NCBI GenBank assembly: GCA_965223255.1
Contig: CBDCWA010000002.1
Span: forward strand, 744,001-808,000
From: CBDCWA01 sp965223255
GTDB taxonomy: Bacteria > Pseudomonadota > Alphaproteobacteria > Rhizobiales > Hyphomicrobiaceae
Reading direction: 5' to 3'
Length of the DNA: 64,000 bases
Positions 54,294 to 63,586 of the stretch are shown here, in pieces. The position numbers were made by a program, and so were the translations under genes. Within the stretch, counting starts at the first letter, position 1, and each line of letters begins with the position of its first letter. The notes under the pieces are model-generated. The model was not told where the DNA came from, ran no database searches, and saw only the letters and a list, made by a program, of their open reading frames with translations.

Positions 54294-54568
54294 TGTCCTT
54301 GGGACCAACATTGCACCGCCTGGTCGGGATCTTAGCGGCTATTCTCCTGTTTCTAGTATTGCTTTATGCGTCCCGGTTTTGGATTTGGGAGGCACCATGG
54401 GACGAGGAGGGCCTGTTCGGCCTCGAGCTCTTCGGGCCACAGGGTGATCTTTTCACTGCGTGGCTGAGCGAGACACCCTACGCACCATTCGCCATTCTGG
54501 TGTGGGCAATTGCCGCAATCTTGCTGTTATCGGCAATCCAATGGCTCGCCAGTAAGGTTTCCCGTTGA
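54290..54568 (+). CDS. Small membrane protein ending the Rieske module
   Basis: 92 residues with two hydrophobic segments (LHRLVGILAAILLFLVLLYA and APFAILVWAIAAILLLSAI), separated by an acidic 'WEAPWDEEG' stretch. The start overlaps the stop of the previous gene (ATGA), so it is translationally coupled; ATG 54293 is an alternative. It likely forms a complex with the other three proteins. Function unknown. Confidence 0.75.
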   Translation: MMSLGPTLHRLVGILAAILLFLVLLYASRFWIWEAPWDEEGLFGLELFGPQGDLFTAWLSETPYAPFAILVWAIAAILLLSAIQWLASKVSR

Positions 54569-54600
54569 CGGATTGGAGTGTGGCACAAATCCGGGTAGCT

Positions 54601-55752
54601 CTACGGTGTCTTGCCTAGCCGCTTTAGAGCGCGCAGTGCCGGGCGCAAAGATTTGTCAATCCGCAAGGCGGCACGATAATCAGCGATGGCCTTTTCTGTA
54701 TTGCCTTGGCGTTCACGCAACTGGCCGCGATTGACGTACGCGGCAGCGCTATCTGGATCGCTAGCAATCGCCTTATCAAGATCAATTTGGGCCTGCTTCA
54801 AGGCTCCCTGTCGCATGTGTGCGATGCCTCGGTTACGCAGCGCATTAGTGAAACGCTTGTCGAGGGCGATGGCCTTCGTGAATTGTTTGATCGAGTCCGC
54901 CAACCGCCCCTGGCGAGTGGCGATCACGCCGAGATTGTTGTAGGCGTGCGCATTTCTGGGATCCAGCTCCAACGCCTTTTTGTGATCAGCGATCGCATCG
55001 GCATAATCTCCTTGGGCTGCATGGACGAGGCCGCGATTGTTGTAAGCGCTGGCATATTTCGGCTTCAGTTTGATCGCTCTTGAATAGTCCTCAATTGCAC
55101 TTAAGAAATTCTTCAACTCCCAATTAGCGATGCCCCGATTATAGTAGGCATCGGCAAGGCCCGGTCGCAGTTTAATAGCTTTGTCGTAATCTGCTATCGC
55201 CCGTTTGCGCGCTCCGCTCAGGCGATAGGCATTGCCGCGATTGAGGTAGAGATTCGGACGGCGGTCATTGAGATCGATTGCTTTGCTATAATCCACGATT
55301 GCCAAGTGAAATCGACCCATCCGACTATAGACGTTGCCCCGGTTTTGATAAGCACCCGAGAGATAGGGCTTGAGCGAAATAACTTTTGTGTAGTCTTCGA
55401 TCGCCCGTGAAAAAGCAGCAAGTTTTTCATAAGCCACTGCGCGATTGAAGTAGACTGTCGCAAACCGAGGCTGAATAAGAATGGCCTGATTATAGTCCAC
55501 GATTGCACGTCTAAACTTTTGCATGCGAAAATATGCATTACCGCGATTACTGTAGGCTGCAGCACGAAGGCGTCCCGGTAGACGATCCCCTATTTTTATT
55601 AACGCCGAGCACCCTCGAATTGTCCGCGATGGATCGCGCAACTGATCGCAATCGCGATGATTGTTGGCACTTACATCGCCCGCGCTGGCAAACACACTCG
55701 TGGCGAGTGTCATAAGACTTGCAACAATGCTGTTCCAATTTCTCACTGGCAT
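54601..55752 (-). CDS. TPR-repeat exported protein
   Basis: 383 residues. A signal peptide-like start (NSIVASLMTLATSVFASAG) is followed by about nine TPR units of 34 residues, each with an A-Y-x-N-R-G-x-x-Y pattern (such as AYSNRGNAYFRMQKFRRAI). TPR arrays serve as protein-protein docking surfaces. It lies 13 bp after the TauD-type gene on the same strand and probably shares its transcript. Its partner is not known. Confidence 0.88.
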   Translation of the reverse strand: MPVRNWNSIVASLMTLATSVFASAGDVSANNHRDCDQLRDPSRTIRGCSALIKIGDRLPGRLRAAAYSNRGNAYFRMQKFRRAIVDYNQAILIQPRFATVYFNRAVAYEKLAAFSRAIEDYTKVISLKPYLSGAYQNRGNVYSRMGRFHLAIVDYSKAIDLNDRRPNLYLNRGNAYRLSGARKRAIADYDKAIKLRPGLADAYYNRGIANWELKNFLSAIEDYSRAIKLKPKYASAYNNRGLVHAAQGDYADAIADHKKALELDPRNAHAYNNLGVIATRQGRLADSIKQFTKAIALDKRFTNALRNRGIAHMRQGALKQAQIDLDKAIASDPDSAAAYVNRGQLRERQGNTEKAIADYRAALRIDKSLRPALRALKRLGKTP

Positions 55753-55765
55753 CTACCCCTCAACA

Positions 55766-56608
55766 CTATGTGGCCATCCCTGGCGCCGTGCCCTGTACCG
55801 TGGTTCGCCGCAAAAGCCGGCGTTCATTTTCCGGAAAGTCTGTGCGTGCATGCACTGTGCACCTGTTGTCCCAAGCAACAAAATCACCAACAGTCCACCG
55901 GTGCGCGTAGACATTGTCCGCCCGCTCGATATGGTCAAACAAGACCGCCAACAATTCATCGCTGTCCTGTTGCGAAAGTTCGGCGATGCGTACGGTCATC
56001 AGGCGGCTTGCAAAAAGGGCCGTGCGTCCGGTCTCTTCATGACGAACGAACAATGGATGCATGACCTCGCCAGAATAGTCACCGGCATTGACGCCTTTAA
56101 TGACCGAACCCGAATAGTACCCCTGCACACCATGGCAACCGGCCAGCTTCTGCTTCACGTCCTCTGGCAACGTTTCGTAGGCCCGGTACATATTGGCGAA
56201 TAGCGTATCGCCGCCATGCGACGGCAGTTCAACTGCATAGAGGAGGGTGTAGCGGTACGGCGCCACATCATATGCGCCGTCGGAATGAAACATCATTTCG
56301 CCGTCTGGCAGGGAGCCGATCGGCCGTCCATTTTCCCGAATATTTGACACCAGCATGATCGACTGATGCGTCGTGTTGGCCTCTGGCCGTCCTTCATAGC
56401 GCTTGCGTTTGGGCATCTCACCGAATCGCAACGTAAAGCGGACCTGGTCTTCCTCTGTCAGGGTCTGGCCGGGGAATATGATGACCAGATGGTCCAGCCA
56501 AGCCTGATGGATCGCTTTGAAGTCTTGTTCGCTGATGTCCTGGCTAAGATCGACACCGTAGATCCGCGCCCCAACTGCTGCGCCCGTAGGTTCAATGCGA
56601 ATGCCCAT
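55766..56608 (-). CDS. TauD/TfdA-family Fe(II)/2-oxoglutarate dioxygenase
   Basis: 280 residues from ATG 56608 (a short GGGGCAAGGG precedes it); a longer TTG-started version would overlap the P450 stop but begins with sequence unlike the family. The iron site is H-S-D in EMMFHSDGAYD and a distal His in TVHARTDF; the following Arg run (ERRLLRRTTV) fits 2-oxoglutarate. Its start, GAAVGARIYGVDLSQDIS, is typical of TauD/AtsK-like enzymes. It follows a P450 gene, so the two oxygenases may act in turn on the same compound. Confidence 0.85.
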   Translation of the reverse strand: MGIRIEPTGAAVGARIYGVDLSQDISEQDFKAIHQAWLDHLVIIFPGQTLTEEDQVRFTLRFGEMPKRKRYEGRPEANTTHQSIMLVSNIRENGRPIGSLPDGEMMFHSDGAYDVAPYRYTLLYAVELPSHGGDTLFANMYRAYETLPEDVKQKLAGCHGVQGYYSGSVIKGVNAGDYSGEVMHPLFVRHEETGRTALFASRLMTVRIAELSQQDSDELLAVLFDHIERADNVYAHRWTVGDFVAWDNRCTVHARTDFPENERRLLRRTTVQGTAPGMAT

Positions 56609-56790
56609 CCCTTGCCCCAATGCCCAAGATCCACACGATTGTTCAGGCGCTATTGAACCCATAAGTATGGCAAAAGGCAATGATCCAAGCGCTGACTGTT
56701 CACGCACGACGTCGTGATAGGCGCTCTCGTGCGATCGCGAGCAATGAACGGCAAAAACGGGAAAGAGCAATAGGCCCAAGTGCGCGTGGA

Positions 56791-58158
56791 TCAAGTCCGC
56801 TTGGAAATACGGAACGGCAAGCCACCCTTTGGCGTCAACGTCACGGTAGCATTTATGCCAGGCGGCTCATCGCCGACATATTCAGGCCGGAAGCGGCGCA
56901 GCAGTATTGACAATGCAAGGGTATTTTCGACCTGGCTCATCGCGCCGCCGATGCAAGAGCGCTTGCCGCCGCCAAACGGCAAATAAGTATAAGGTCGGCG
57001 CTTCTTATTGGCGTCACCCATGAAGCGTTCAGGTTTAAATTCTTCCGGCTCGTCCCAGAACCTGGGGCTGTGATGAGCACCATAAGCAAACATGACGACG
57101 CGGTCCCCAGCCTTGATTGGCGTCCCGTCGATGTCATCATCTTCTGCGGCAATGCGAATGAGCCCCCAGATTGGCGGGTAAAGGCGCATCGTTTCCTGGA
57201 TTACCGCACGCGTATAGGCCAATCCTGAGTAGTCCTGCGCCGTAGGATCACGGTCGCCATAGACCTCTTCGCCTTCCCGGCGTATGCGTTCGGAAGCTTC
57301 TGGATGCCTGGCTGTAAGATACAAGGCCCACGCCAGCGTTAGAGCTGTGGTTTCGGTTCCCGCCCAAAGATATTGTTTCAACTCATCGACGGCCTGCTGC
57401 TCATCGAATTCCGGAATATCCGGGTTTGCGACGGCATCCTCGATCATCTTCAAAAGCGTACGCTCGCGATGTTCGCGCGGGTCGGCCGCGATGACACTCG
57501 GCGGGACACTTGCCCAGGTCTCCATGGCCTTGGCGGCACTTTCCTCAGAAAGTTCGAACTCCGCACCGGCCACTTTCTTGGCGCGAATCGACTTGTGATT
57601 TAGGACGTCGGTGTAGGTCTTAACGCATTTGAAAACGAAATGCGGATTGAACGGCATTTCACGGTCAAACAGTGCCTTGCAGATCATATCGGCGGCCAGC
57701 GTCCAGGTCTGTTCGACCATTTCAACCGTCTCACCGGACTGTGCCAGGTCCTCCCAAGACTCTAATTTGTTTCGGATCGCGTCGAGAAAATACGGAATGT
57801 ACTCGGCGAACATATCCGGATGGAATGCCGGCTGCTGCGGCATACGGATTTTTTGCCACAGCACGCCATCGTGGGTAATCATTGATTTACCGAAGATCGG
57901 CTTCAGGCCGTCGAAATACTTGATGTATTTATCCGCCTTTGTGACCAGCACATGCTTGAAGTATTCGGGTTCCGATAGGAAAATAACGCGCTCATCACCC
58001 ATATTGAACGGAATAGCTCCGCCATAGCGCTCAGTCATCAGCATGAGCAGCGTCATGGGGTTTTGGGGGTCGCCTTTGAGAAGTGGCGTGAGCTTAAACC
58101 AGATGCTGGATTCTTCGCCAAGCTTCTGCGTATCGACTGGCGTCGTCGTCATATTCAT
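56791..58158 (-). CDS. Cytochrome P450
   Basis: 455 residues. I-helix AGTETTALTLAWAL, ExxR in QETMRLYPP, and the haem signature FGGGKRSCIGGAM with Cys402 as the iron ligand. There is no N-terminal membrane anchor, so it is a soluble bacterial P450 that needs separate ferredoxin and reductase; none is next to it. The substrate is unknown. Start is ATG 58158 or 58152 within a weak site (GAAAG). A perfect palindrome lies 28-39 bp upstream, in the apparent promoter. Confidence 0.9.
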   Translation of the reverse strand: MNMTTTPVDTQKLGEESSIWFKLTPLLKGDPQNPMTLLMLMTERYGGAIPFNMGDERVIFLSEPEYFKHVLVTKADKYIKYFDGLKPIFGKSMITHDGVLWQKIRMPQQPAFHPDMFAEYIPYFLDAIRNKLESWEDLAQSGETVEMVEQTWTLAADMICKALFDREMPFNPHFVFKCVKTYTDVLNHKSIRAKKVAGAEFELSEESAAKAMETWASVPPSVIAADPREHRERTLLKMIEDAVANPDIPEFDEQQAVDELKQYLWAGTETTALTLAWALYLTARHPEASERIRREGEEVYGDRDPTAQDYSGLAYTRAVIQETMRLYPPIWGLIRIAAEDDDIDGTPIKAGDRVVMFAYGAHHSPRFWDEPEEFKPERFMGDANKKRRPYTYLPFGGGKRSCIGGAMSQVENTLALSILLRRFRPEYVGDEPPGINATVTLTPKGGLPFRISKRT

Positions 58159-58581
58159 CTTTCGACACACATTCTATAAAAGTGGTGTAGCGCTACATAC
58201 CTGCTGTGGACGTATTTAATGCAACACCAGCCATAGAGCCTGACGCTCCGCAGTTCCCTTGGGAACGCCCCTCAATCCGTCCCATCGGATGACCGGTGTT
58301 AGATCAGCCGATCACCGTTCTCATCTGGGCCCACAAACCATCTAACACTCTGATGGTACTCACCATAGAACGCCAGTCCGTTCCAATCCAGCGCACCGGC
58401 CCATCATCATCTGCAAATGGTTTATGGCCTGATTCCTGGATTCCCATCGAATTCAATTAACTAGTGCATTGATTCGGCAAGATCCGCGCGGCGCTAGCCC
58501 GCCAAGCAGCGGTTCCTATCATCTGTGTTGCATAGCGTCCACAAAAGCCCCGCCACCGCTACGATTTAACGCGCTTATTGG
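58159..58581. other. 423-bp intergenic region between P450 and purN
   Basis: No gene is supported. It holds the P450 promoter with the palindrome at 58186-58197, and the sequence after purN. A short GTTCCC-TT-GGGAAC inverted repeat near 58255 has a loop too small to be a good terminator. The rest has no feature that I can name. Confidence 0.5.
58186..58197. promoter_or_regulatory. 12-bp perfect palindrome in the P450 promoter, possible repressor operator
   Basis: TGTAGCGCTACA is self-complementary over 12 bp. On the minus strand it precedes a -10-like TTATAGAAT and lies 28 bp before the start codon, so a bound dimer (of TetR type, for example) could block the promoter. Confidence 0.5.
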
Positions 58582-59256
58582 TCAACGGCCGTTCGCGAGT
58601 GGCGGCGAGAACAGGATGATGTCGGTATCGGGCGCCGGGCGGGTTTCACAGCGCTCTGTGGTTAAGCTTGTCGCGCCGCTGGCAACCAGCTCCAAGGCAT
58701 GCGGATACAACTTATGCTCAGCCTTGAGAATTCGCGCCGCCAACGCCGCCTCATCATCGCCGGGCCGAACGCCAACCGCGGCCTGCGCAATAATCGGGCC
58801 GGCGTCCATTTCAGGGACGACGAAATGTACTGTGCATCCGGTAATCTTTACGCCGGCTGACAAGGCACGCTGATGTGTGTCGAGACCCTTGAAGCTCGGC
58901 AGCAGAGAGGGATGAATATTGAGCAGGCGCCCCTGCCAGGCATTAACGAATTTGGCGGTGAGCAGTCGCATAAAACCGGCAAGGCAGACCAAGTCCACAC
59001 GTTTTTCCACAAGGCAAGCCTGCAGCTCAGCTTCGAAAGTCTCGCGACCTGAAAACCTTTTATGATCGATCGCTATGGTCTCGAGCCCGCGCTCCTGGGC
59101 CCAATTAAGCCCCGCTGCATCGGGACGATTGGAGATCACCACCGAAATCTCAGCGGGATAGTCCGGTGTGCCTGCAGCCTCAACCAGGCTCATCATGTTG
59201 CTGCCGCGTCCGGAGATCAGGATACCAACCCGCGCCTTTGCCCGTTCGTTCGTCAT
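58582..59256 (-). CDS. purN: Phosphoribosylglycinamide formyltransferase
   Basis: 224 residues. N-terminal RVGILISGRGSNMMSLVEA is the substrate-binding GSN loop, and LAGFMRLL, LNIHPSLLPSFKG, and HQRALSAGVKITGCTVHFV give the catalytic Asn-His-Asp region. The enzyme transfers formyl from 10-formyl-tetrahydrofolate to GAR in purine synthesis. Its start overlaps the purM stop by 4 bp. The C-terminus is slightly extended. Confidence 0.95.
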   Translation of the reverse strand: MTNERAKARVGILISGRGSNMMSLVEAAGTPDYPAEISVVISNRPDAAGLNWAQERGLETIAIDHKRFSGRETFEAELQACLVEKRVDLVCLAGFMRLLTAKFVNAWQGRLLNIHPSLLPSFKGLDTHQRALSAGVKITGCTVHFVVPEMDAGPIIAQAAVGVRPGDDEAALAARILKAEHKLYPHALELVASGATSLTTERCETRPAPDTDIILFSPPLANGR

Positions 59257-60341
59257 TGCGCAAAATCCAGGTTGCCATCGAAGATCACCATCGATCGTTC
59301 GGACTGGCCGGGTTTGATCGAACCTATTTGCCGCGCCGCAAAATCCTGTTTTGCGAGAATGTCAAAGGCGTCGGCCGTTCGCTCTGCCTCACAAATCACG
59401 ACCATACCGATACCGCAATTGAAGGTGCGCAAAAGTTCTGCATCCGCGATGTCGCCAGCTTTCTGTAGCCAGCCAAAGACCTCAGGTGTGCGCCAGCTGC
59501 CCAAATCAATTTTTGCATCAAGCCCTTTTGCGAGCACACGCGGAATGTTTTCCGTCAATCCACCACCCGTGATGTGCGCCACGGCCTTGATGCCAACGTC
59601 GGCGCGGATCAATTCTAGGATTGCGCGCACATAAACGCGTGTCGGCGCCAACAAGGCCTCACCAAGCGTTCGATCGGAATCAAATGGCGCTGGTTTATCA
59701 TACGCAAGACCTTCACGTCCGACGAGCTTGCGTATCAGGGAGTAGCCGTTGGCGTGCGGACCGGAAGACGCAAGTCCGATCAGAACATCACCGTCTTTCA
59801 TGTCGCCCCGCGGCAGCAGCGCATCACGTTCAACGGCGCCCACCGCGAAACCTGCAAGATCATAATCGCTGCCGGCATAAAGGCCGGGCATTTCGGCAGT
59901 CTCGCCGCCAATCAATGCACAGCCTGCCTGTTTGCATCCTTCAGCGATACCGCTGATGATAGACGTAGCTTGCGCAACGTCCAGTTGGCCAGCTGCGATA
60001 TAATCAAGGAAGAAGAGCGGCTCTGCCCCCTGCACAACAAGATCGTTGACGCACATTGCGACGAGATCAATGCCGACCGTATCGTGCCGGCCGGTGTCGA
60101 TTGCGATCTTGAGTTTTGTTCCAACACCGTCGTTTGCCGCGACCAGTATTGGATCGCGATAACCAATACGGCTGAGATCGAAGAGCCCACCGAACCCACC
60201 GAGGTTGACGTCGGCCCCAGCTCTTCGGGTCGAGCTTGCCAGCGGCTTGATCGCCTCAACGAGCGCATTGCCGGCATCGATGTCGACGCCGGCATCGCGA
60301 TAGGTCACCCCGCTACGCCCATTTTCACTCGCATTGGCCAT
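59253..60341 (-). CDS. purM: Phosphoribosylformylglycinamidine cyclo-ligase
   Basis: 362 residues from ATG 60341, with GAGGCGGC upstream. It shows the family's GVTYRDAGVDIDAGNALVE start, the ATP/FGAR-binding DGVGTKLKIA and CVNDLVVQGAEPLFFLDY, GGETAEMPGLY and IGLASSGPHANGYSLIRK. It makes AIR from FGAM in purine synthesis. It is the first gene of a two-gene unit with purN and is divergent from the DUF2066 gene. Confidence 0.95.
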   Translation of the reverse strand: MANASENGRSGVTYRDAGVDIDAGNALVEAIKPLASSTRRAGADVNLGGFGGLFDLSRIGYRDPILVAANDGVGTKLKIAIDTGRHDTVGIDLVAMCVNDLVVQGAEPLFFLDYIAAGQLDVAQATSIISGIAEGCKQAGCALIGGETAEMPGLYAGSDYDLAGFAVGAVERDALLPRGDMKDGDVLIGLASSGPHANGYSLIRKLVGREGLAYDKPAPFDSDRTLGEALLAPTRVYVRAILELIRADVGIKAVAHITGGGLTENIPRVLAKGLDAKIDLGSWRTPEVFGWLQKAGDIADAELLRTFNCGIGMVVICEAERTADAFDILAKQDFAARQIGSIKPGQSERSMVIFDGNLDFAQ

Positions 60342-60615
60342 AATAGCCGCCTCACAAACGCTGGCACCGGCACTTATCGACCGCACCGGTATTCACCCCG
60401 TAGACCAACGGGAACGGCGCTTTTTACGGCCTGGCATGCATACCGGCAACAATATGCCCCAACTTATCGACAAAGCTTTTTCATGGATAGCATCGCTTGG
60501 CCGCCATGGCATAACATCGTATTCGGGACTATAAGCAGGCGGGCATAGCTTTTGTGGGCCCTTCGCGGGGTTTTGCCGTCCCGAAAGGCAGGTCTGTGAA
60601 ATGAGAGGAGCGGCC

Positions 60616-61752
60616 ATGCGCGCCACCACATCTTTAATTCGGGCTCTCATAATTGCTGTTGGCGTAGTGGCTTGGGCGCACACGGCCGGCGCGGACGGCC
60701 AGCCCTTTACGATTGCCAAATACCCTGTCGACGCTGAAGCTGAGAACGCAGCCAAGGCTCAAAAAAAGGCGCTTGCGGATGGACGCCGGGCGGCTTTGCA
60801 GTCCTTGTTGAAGCGGCTCGTACCGATCTCGGCTTATACGCGTTTGTCTAAACTAAAGGCATTGAATGCCCAACGCCTGGTCTCTGGTGTATCGGTGCGC
60901 TCAGCCCAGAATTCCTCAACTCAGTACATCGCAACACTGGATTTTGCTTTCGATCCTGATGGGATACGCAAACTTTTGCGCAATCAAGCCATACCGTTTG
61001 TTGAGACACAGGCGCAGGCAACGATACTGGTGCCTGTTGTTGTCCGCCTTGGGGCATCGAAAGGCGATACGCCGGCTGCCGCAGCACTATCGATTCAGAC
61101 CGCGGGTCGCACAGCTACATGGTGGCGTCGGGTCTGGCGCAATCTGGACCTTGAGAACACACTGACACCACTGAAAGTCGCAAAATTGAAACCTGGCATC
61201 GATAGCGCCATGCTGTCTGCTGCACGCGCAGGTCGCGTCGACATGGTCGAGCAACTGGCGGCAAAATATCGTCTGCCGCGCGTATTGCTCGCCATTGCCC
61301 AAACCGATTCTGCAGGCGAGCGCTTGTATTTGACTATGGCAGGTCAGGATGCTGTAGGCGCGTTCTCGTTGAACCGCTCCTACACATATCAGCGCGATGA
61401 CCTGGAATACACCATGGAACTCGCCGCCGTGATCGCGCTTGGCACCCTCGAGGGGCGTTGGAAGGCGGTGCAGACACGTGGTACGGGCTCCGATTTGGCT
61501 GCCCGGGCATTATTGCCGGTCCAGATTTTCGTTCAATTTCGCTCGATGCGCCAATGGTTGCTGCTGAAGCGACAGCTAAAAACGATGCCGGGCGTCAGCG
61601 ATTTTCAGGAAGGCGGGGTGTCGCGCAGCGGTGCGAACATTGCCCTGCGTTTTCCTGGTGGCGGCGCCCGGCTTGCCGGCGCACTGGCCGAACGTGGCAT
61701 CATAATGCAGCGCTCGGGTGGAACATGGATCGCGCGTTCTTCGCAAAGGTAG
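60616..61752 (+). CDS. DUF2066 exported protein
   Basis: 378 residues from ATG 60616, with AGGAG 6 nt upstream; ATG 60601 is less likely. A signal peptide (ALIIAVGVVAWAHTAGA) is followed by a DUF2066 domain: VDAEAENAAKAQKKALADGRRAAL at the start and a mixed alpha-beta core. The function of DUF2066 is not known, but in alphaproteobacteria it sits before the CDP-alcohol phosphatidyltransferase, AI-2E transporter and hdaA genes, as here. Confidence 0.88.
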   Translation: MRATTSLIRALIIAVGVVAWAHTAGADGQPFTIAKYPVDAEAENAAKAQKKALADGRRAALQSLLKRLVPISAYTRLSKLKALNAQRLVSGVSVRSAQNSSTQYIATLDFAFDPDGIRKLLRNQAIPFVETQAQATILVPVVVRLGASKGDTPAAAALSIQTAGRTATWWRRVWRNLDLENTLTPLKVAKLKPGIDSAMLSAARAGRVDMVEQLAAKYRLPRVLLAIAQTDSAGERLYLTMAGQDAVGAFSLNRSYTYQRDDLEYTMELAAVIALGTLEGRWKAVQTRGTGSDLAARALLPVQIFVQFRSMRQWLLLKRQLKTMPGVSDFQEGGVSRSGANIALRFPGGGARLAGALAERGIIMQRSGGTWIARSSQR

Positions 61753-61762
61753 TAAAACTCAG

Positions 61763-62440
61763 ATGCAGCCTTCGGATCATAACGGCCAAGACGGCGTGAC
61801 GGTTCCGTCCCGAAAGACTGCGGACCCGGATGAAGCGCTTTCCAAAGCCAATGACTCGACAGGCCAAAGACATAATCGAATGGTGAACTTACCCAACGCC
61901 ATAACGATTTTTCGCGTTTTGTTGGTGCCGATCATAGTCTGGCTTCTGACCATCGGAGATCTTAGGCTTGCGTTTTTGTTGTTTTGCCTAGCCGGTGTCA
62001 GCGACGCATTGGATGGTTTTATTGCCAAGCGCTTTGATTTGCGTACCGAACTCGGCTCCTATTTGGACCCACTCGCCGACAAACTCTTGATCTCTGGCGT
62101 CTTCATAACGCTCGGCGTATTGGGTGAGATTCCGGCCTGGCTGGTGATCGCGGTTGTGACCCGTGACATATTGATTGTCATCGCGGTCCTGTTGTCGGGC
62201 TTGGTTGGCCAGCCGGTGCGTATTAACCCGCTTGTCGTCTCCAAGATTAACACGAGCCTGCAAATCCTATTGGCCGCGACGGCTCTTGCCGATAGCGGCT
62301 TTCAATTGGGCTTGAGTGATGTCCGTCAGGTGCTGATATGGGCCACCGCAGTATTTACCGTAGCCTCACTCGCTGCTTACATACGGGCCTGGCTGCGGCA
62401 TATGACGGGTGCCTCAGACCAGGCGTCCAAAGCGCCGTAA
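61763..62440 (+). CDS. CDP-alcohol phosphatidyltransferase (PgsA-like)
   Basis: 225 residues from ATG 61763, or 186 from ATG 61880 (MVNLPNAITIFRV). The CDP-alcohol motif is present as D-G-F-I-A-K-x8-G-x3-D-x3-D (the usual A-R is A-K), followed by about five helices. The enzyme joins a CDP-activated lipid to a small alcohol in the inner membrane, probably glycerol phosphate in phosphatidylglycerol synthesis, although exact specificity is unproved. It begins 10 bp after DUF2066 and is followed at 42 bp by the AI-2E gene. Confidence 0.88.
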   Translation: MQPSDHNGQDGVTVPSRKTADPDEALSKANDSTGQRHNRMVNLPNAITIFRVLLVPIIVWLLTIGDLRLAFLLFCLAGVSDALDGFIAKRFDLRTELGSYLDPLADKLLISGVFITLGVLGEIPAWLVIAVVTRDILIVIAVLLSGLVGQPVRINPLVVSKINTSLQILLAATALADSGFQLGLSDVRQVLIWATAVFTVASLAAYIRAWLRHMTGASDQASKAP

Positions 62441-62482
62441 TCATCCCGTCATTTAGCCCGCTGGAGTTTCAAGGTATCGGCC

Positions 62483-63586
62483 ATGGTCGTAAAGAAACAG
62501 GTTCTCTTTTGGCTTGCGATAATCGTCGTCTTTGCGTTCGCCATTTTGCAGCTGAGAGATATTCTATTGCCATTTGTAGCCGGCATTGTTTTAGCCTATG
62601 CGCTTAACCCCATTGTGGGTGGGCTAACACGCATCGGACTGCCACGGCCATTGGCTTCTATAGTGGTTGTGGCCTTCCTTGTTTTGGTCGTCGTTGCAAT
62701 TGTCGTTCTTCTGGGGCCGATTTTGGTCAATCAGGGCCAACAGCTCGTTACCGCAATTCCAGACGAGTTCGAGCGCATGAAGAATCTTTTCGAAGCATGG
62801 GCCAAGGAGCGGCTCGGGGAACGATTTGCCAGTGTCCAACGAAGCTTTGAATCCGGACTTGGCGAACTTGCAACAAGCTGGTCCGGCGCGGTTGCAAACT
62901 TGGTTCCAACGTTGTGGTCCAGCGGAATGGCCATCGTGAACTTCATTGCCTTGCTGCTTGTGACACCGCTTGTGATCTTTTATCTGCTCTTGGACTGGCC
63001 TGCCATCATCAAACAAGCTGACAATTGGATGCCGCGAGACCATGCCCCTGCCATTCGCAGGGTTGCAACCGATATCGATGGCGCGATCGCAGCGTTTATC
63101 CGAGGCCAAGGTCTGGTTTGTCTGATATTGGCGGTTGTTTATGGGGCGGGTCTAGCATGGGCGGGCCTCAAGTACGGCCTGCTGATTGGATTGCTCACCG
63201 GTTTGTTGAGTTTCGTCCCTTTTGTCGGTTGGGCAACGGGGCTTTTGGTGGCCGGCACGTTTGCGATTTTGGAAGGCTGGCCCTCAATCGTTTTGCTGCT
63301 CAAGGTTCTCGCCGTTTTTGCTGTAGCGGTATCTTTGGATGCTGGGTTTTTGGCCCCTCGAATTGTTGGTCCGAAGATCGGTCTGCATCCCGTTTGGTTG
63401 ATCTTCGCGCTGTTTGTGTTCAGTTATTTGTTCGGGCTGGTCGGAACATTGGTTGCGGTCCCGCTGGCTGCCGCAATCGCCGTCCTCGTTCGCTTCGCAC
63501 TTGAAGTCTATCGCACCAGCGAGATCTATCAGGGCAAAACAGCCCCCCAATCGACACCAGCGCCAACGGTAGAAACGTCAGAATAA
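62483..63586 (+). CDS. AI-2E family (PerM-type) transporter
   Basis: 367 residues with about seven to eight membrane helices. N-terminal VFAFAILQLRDILLPFVAGIVLAYALNP, a cytoplasmic loop with a long helix (residues about 90-150), then a conserved LKYGLLIGLLTGLLSFVPFVGWATG core. The family exports or permits passage of small molecules such as autoinducer-2; this member's substrate is unknown. Its stop overlaps the start of hdaA by one base. Confidence 0.9.
   Translation: MVVKKQVLFWLAIIVVFAFAILQLRDILLPFVAGIVLAYALNPIVGGLTRIGLPRPLASIVVVAFLVLVVVAIVVLLGPILVNQGQQLVTAIPDEFERMKNLFEAWAKERLGERFASVQRSFESGLGELATSWSGAVANLVPTLWSSGMAIVNFIALLLVTPLVIFYLLLDWPAIIKQADNWMPRDHAPAIRRVATDIDGAIAAFIRGQGLVCLILAVVYGAGLAWAGLKYGLLIGLLTGLLSFVPFVGWATGLLVAGTFAILEGWPSIVLLLKVLAVFAVAVSLDAGFLAPRIVGPKIGLHPVWLIFALFVFSYLFGLVGTLVAVPLAAAIAVLVRFALEVYRTSEIYQGKTAPQSTPAPTVETSE

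Noticed and set aside
56609..56794. TTG-started extension of the TauD-type gene overlapping the P450 stop by 4 bp
   Set aside because: The added 62 residues are unlike the family; the conserved start GIRIEPTGAAVGARIYG follows ATG 56608.
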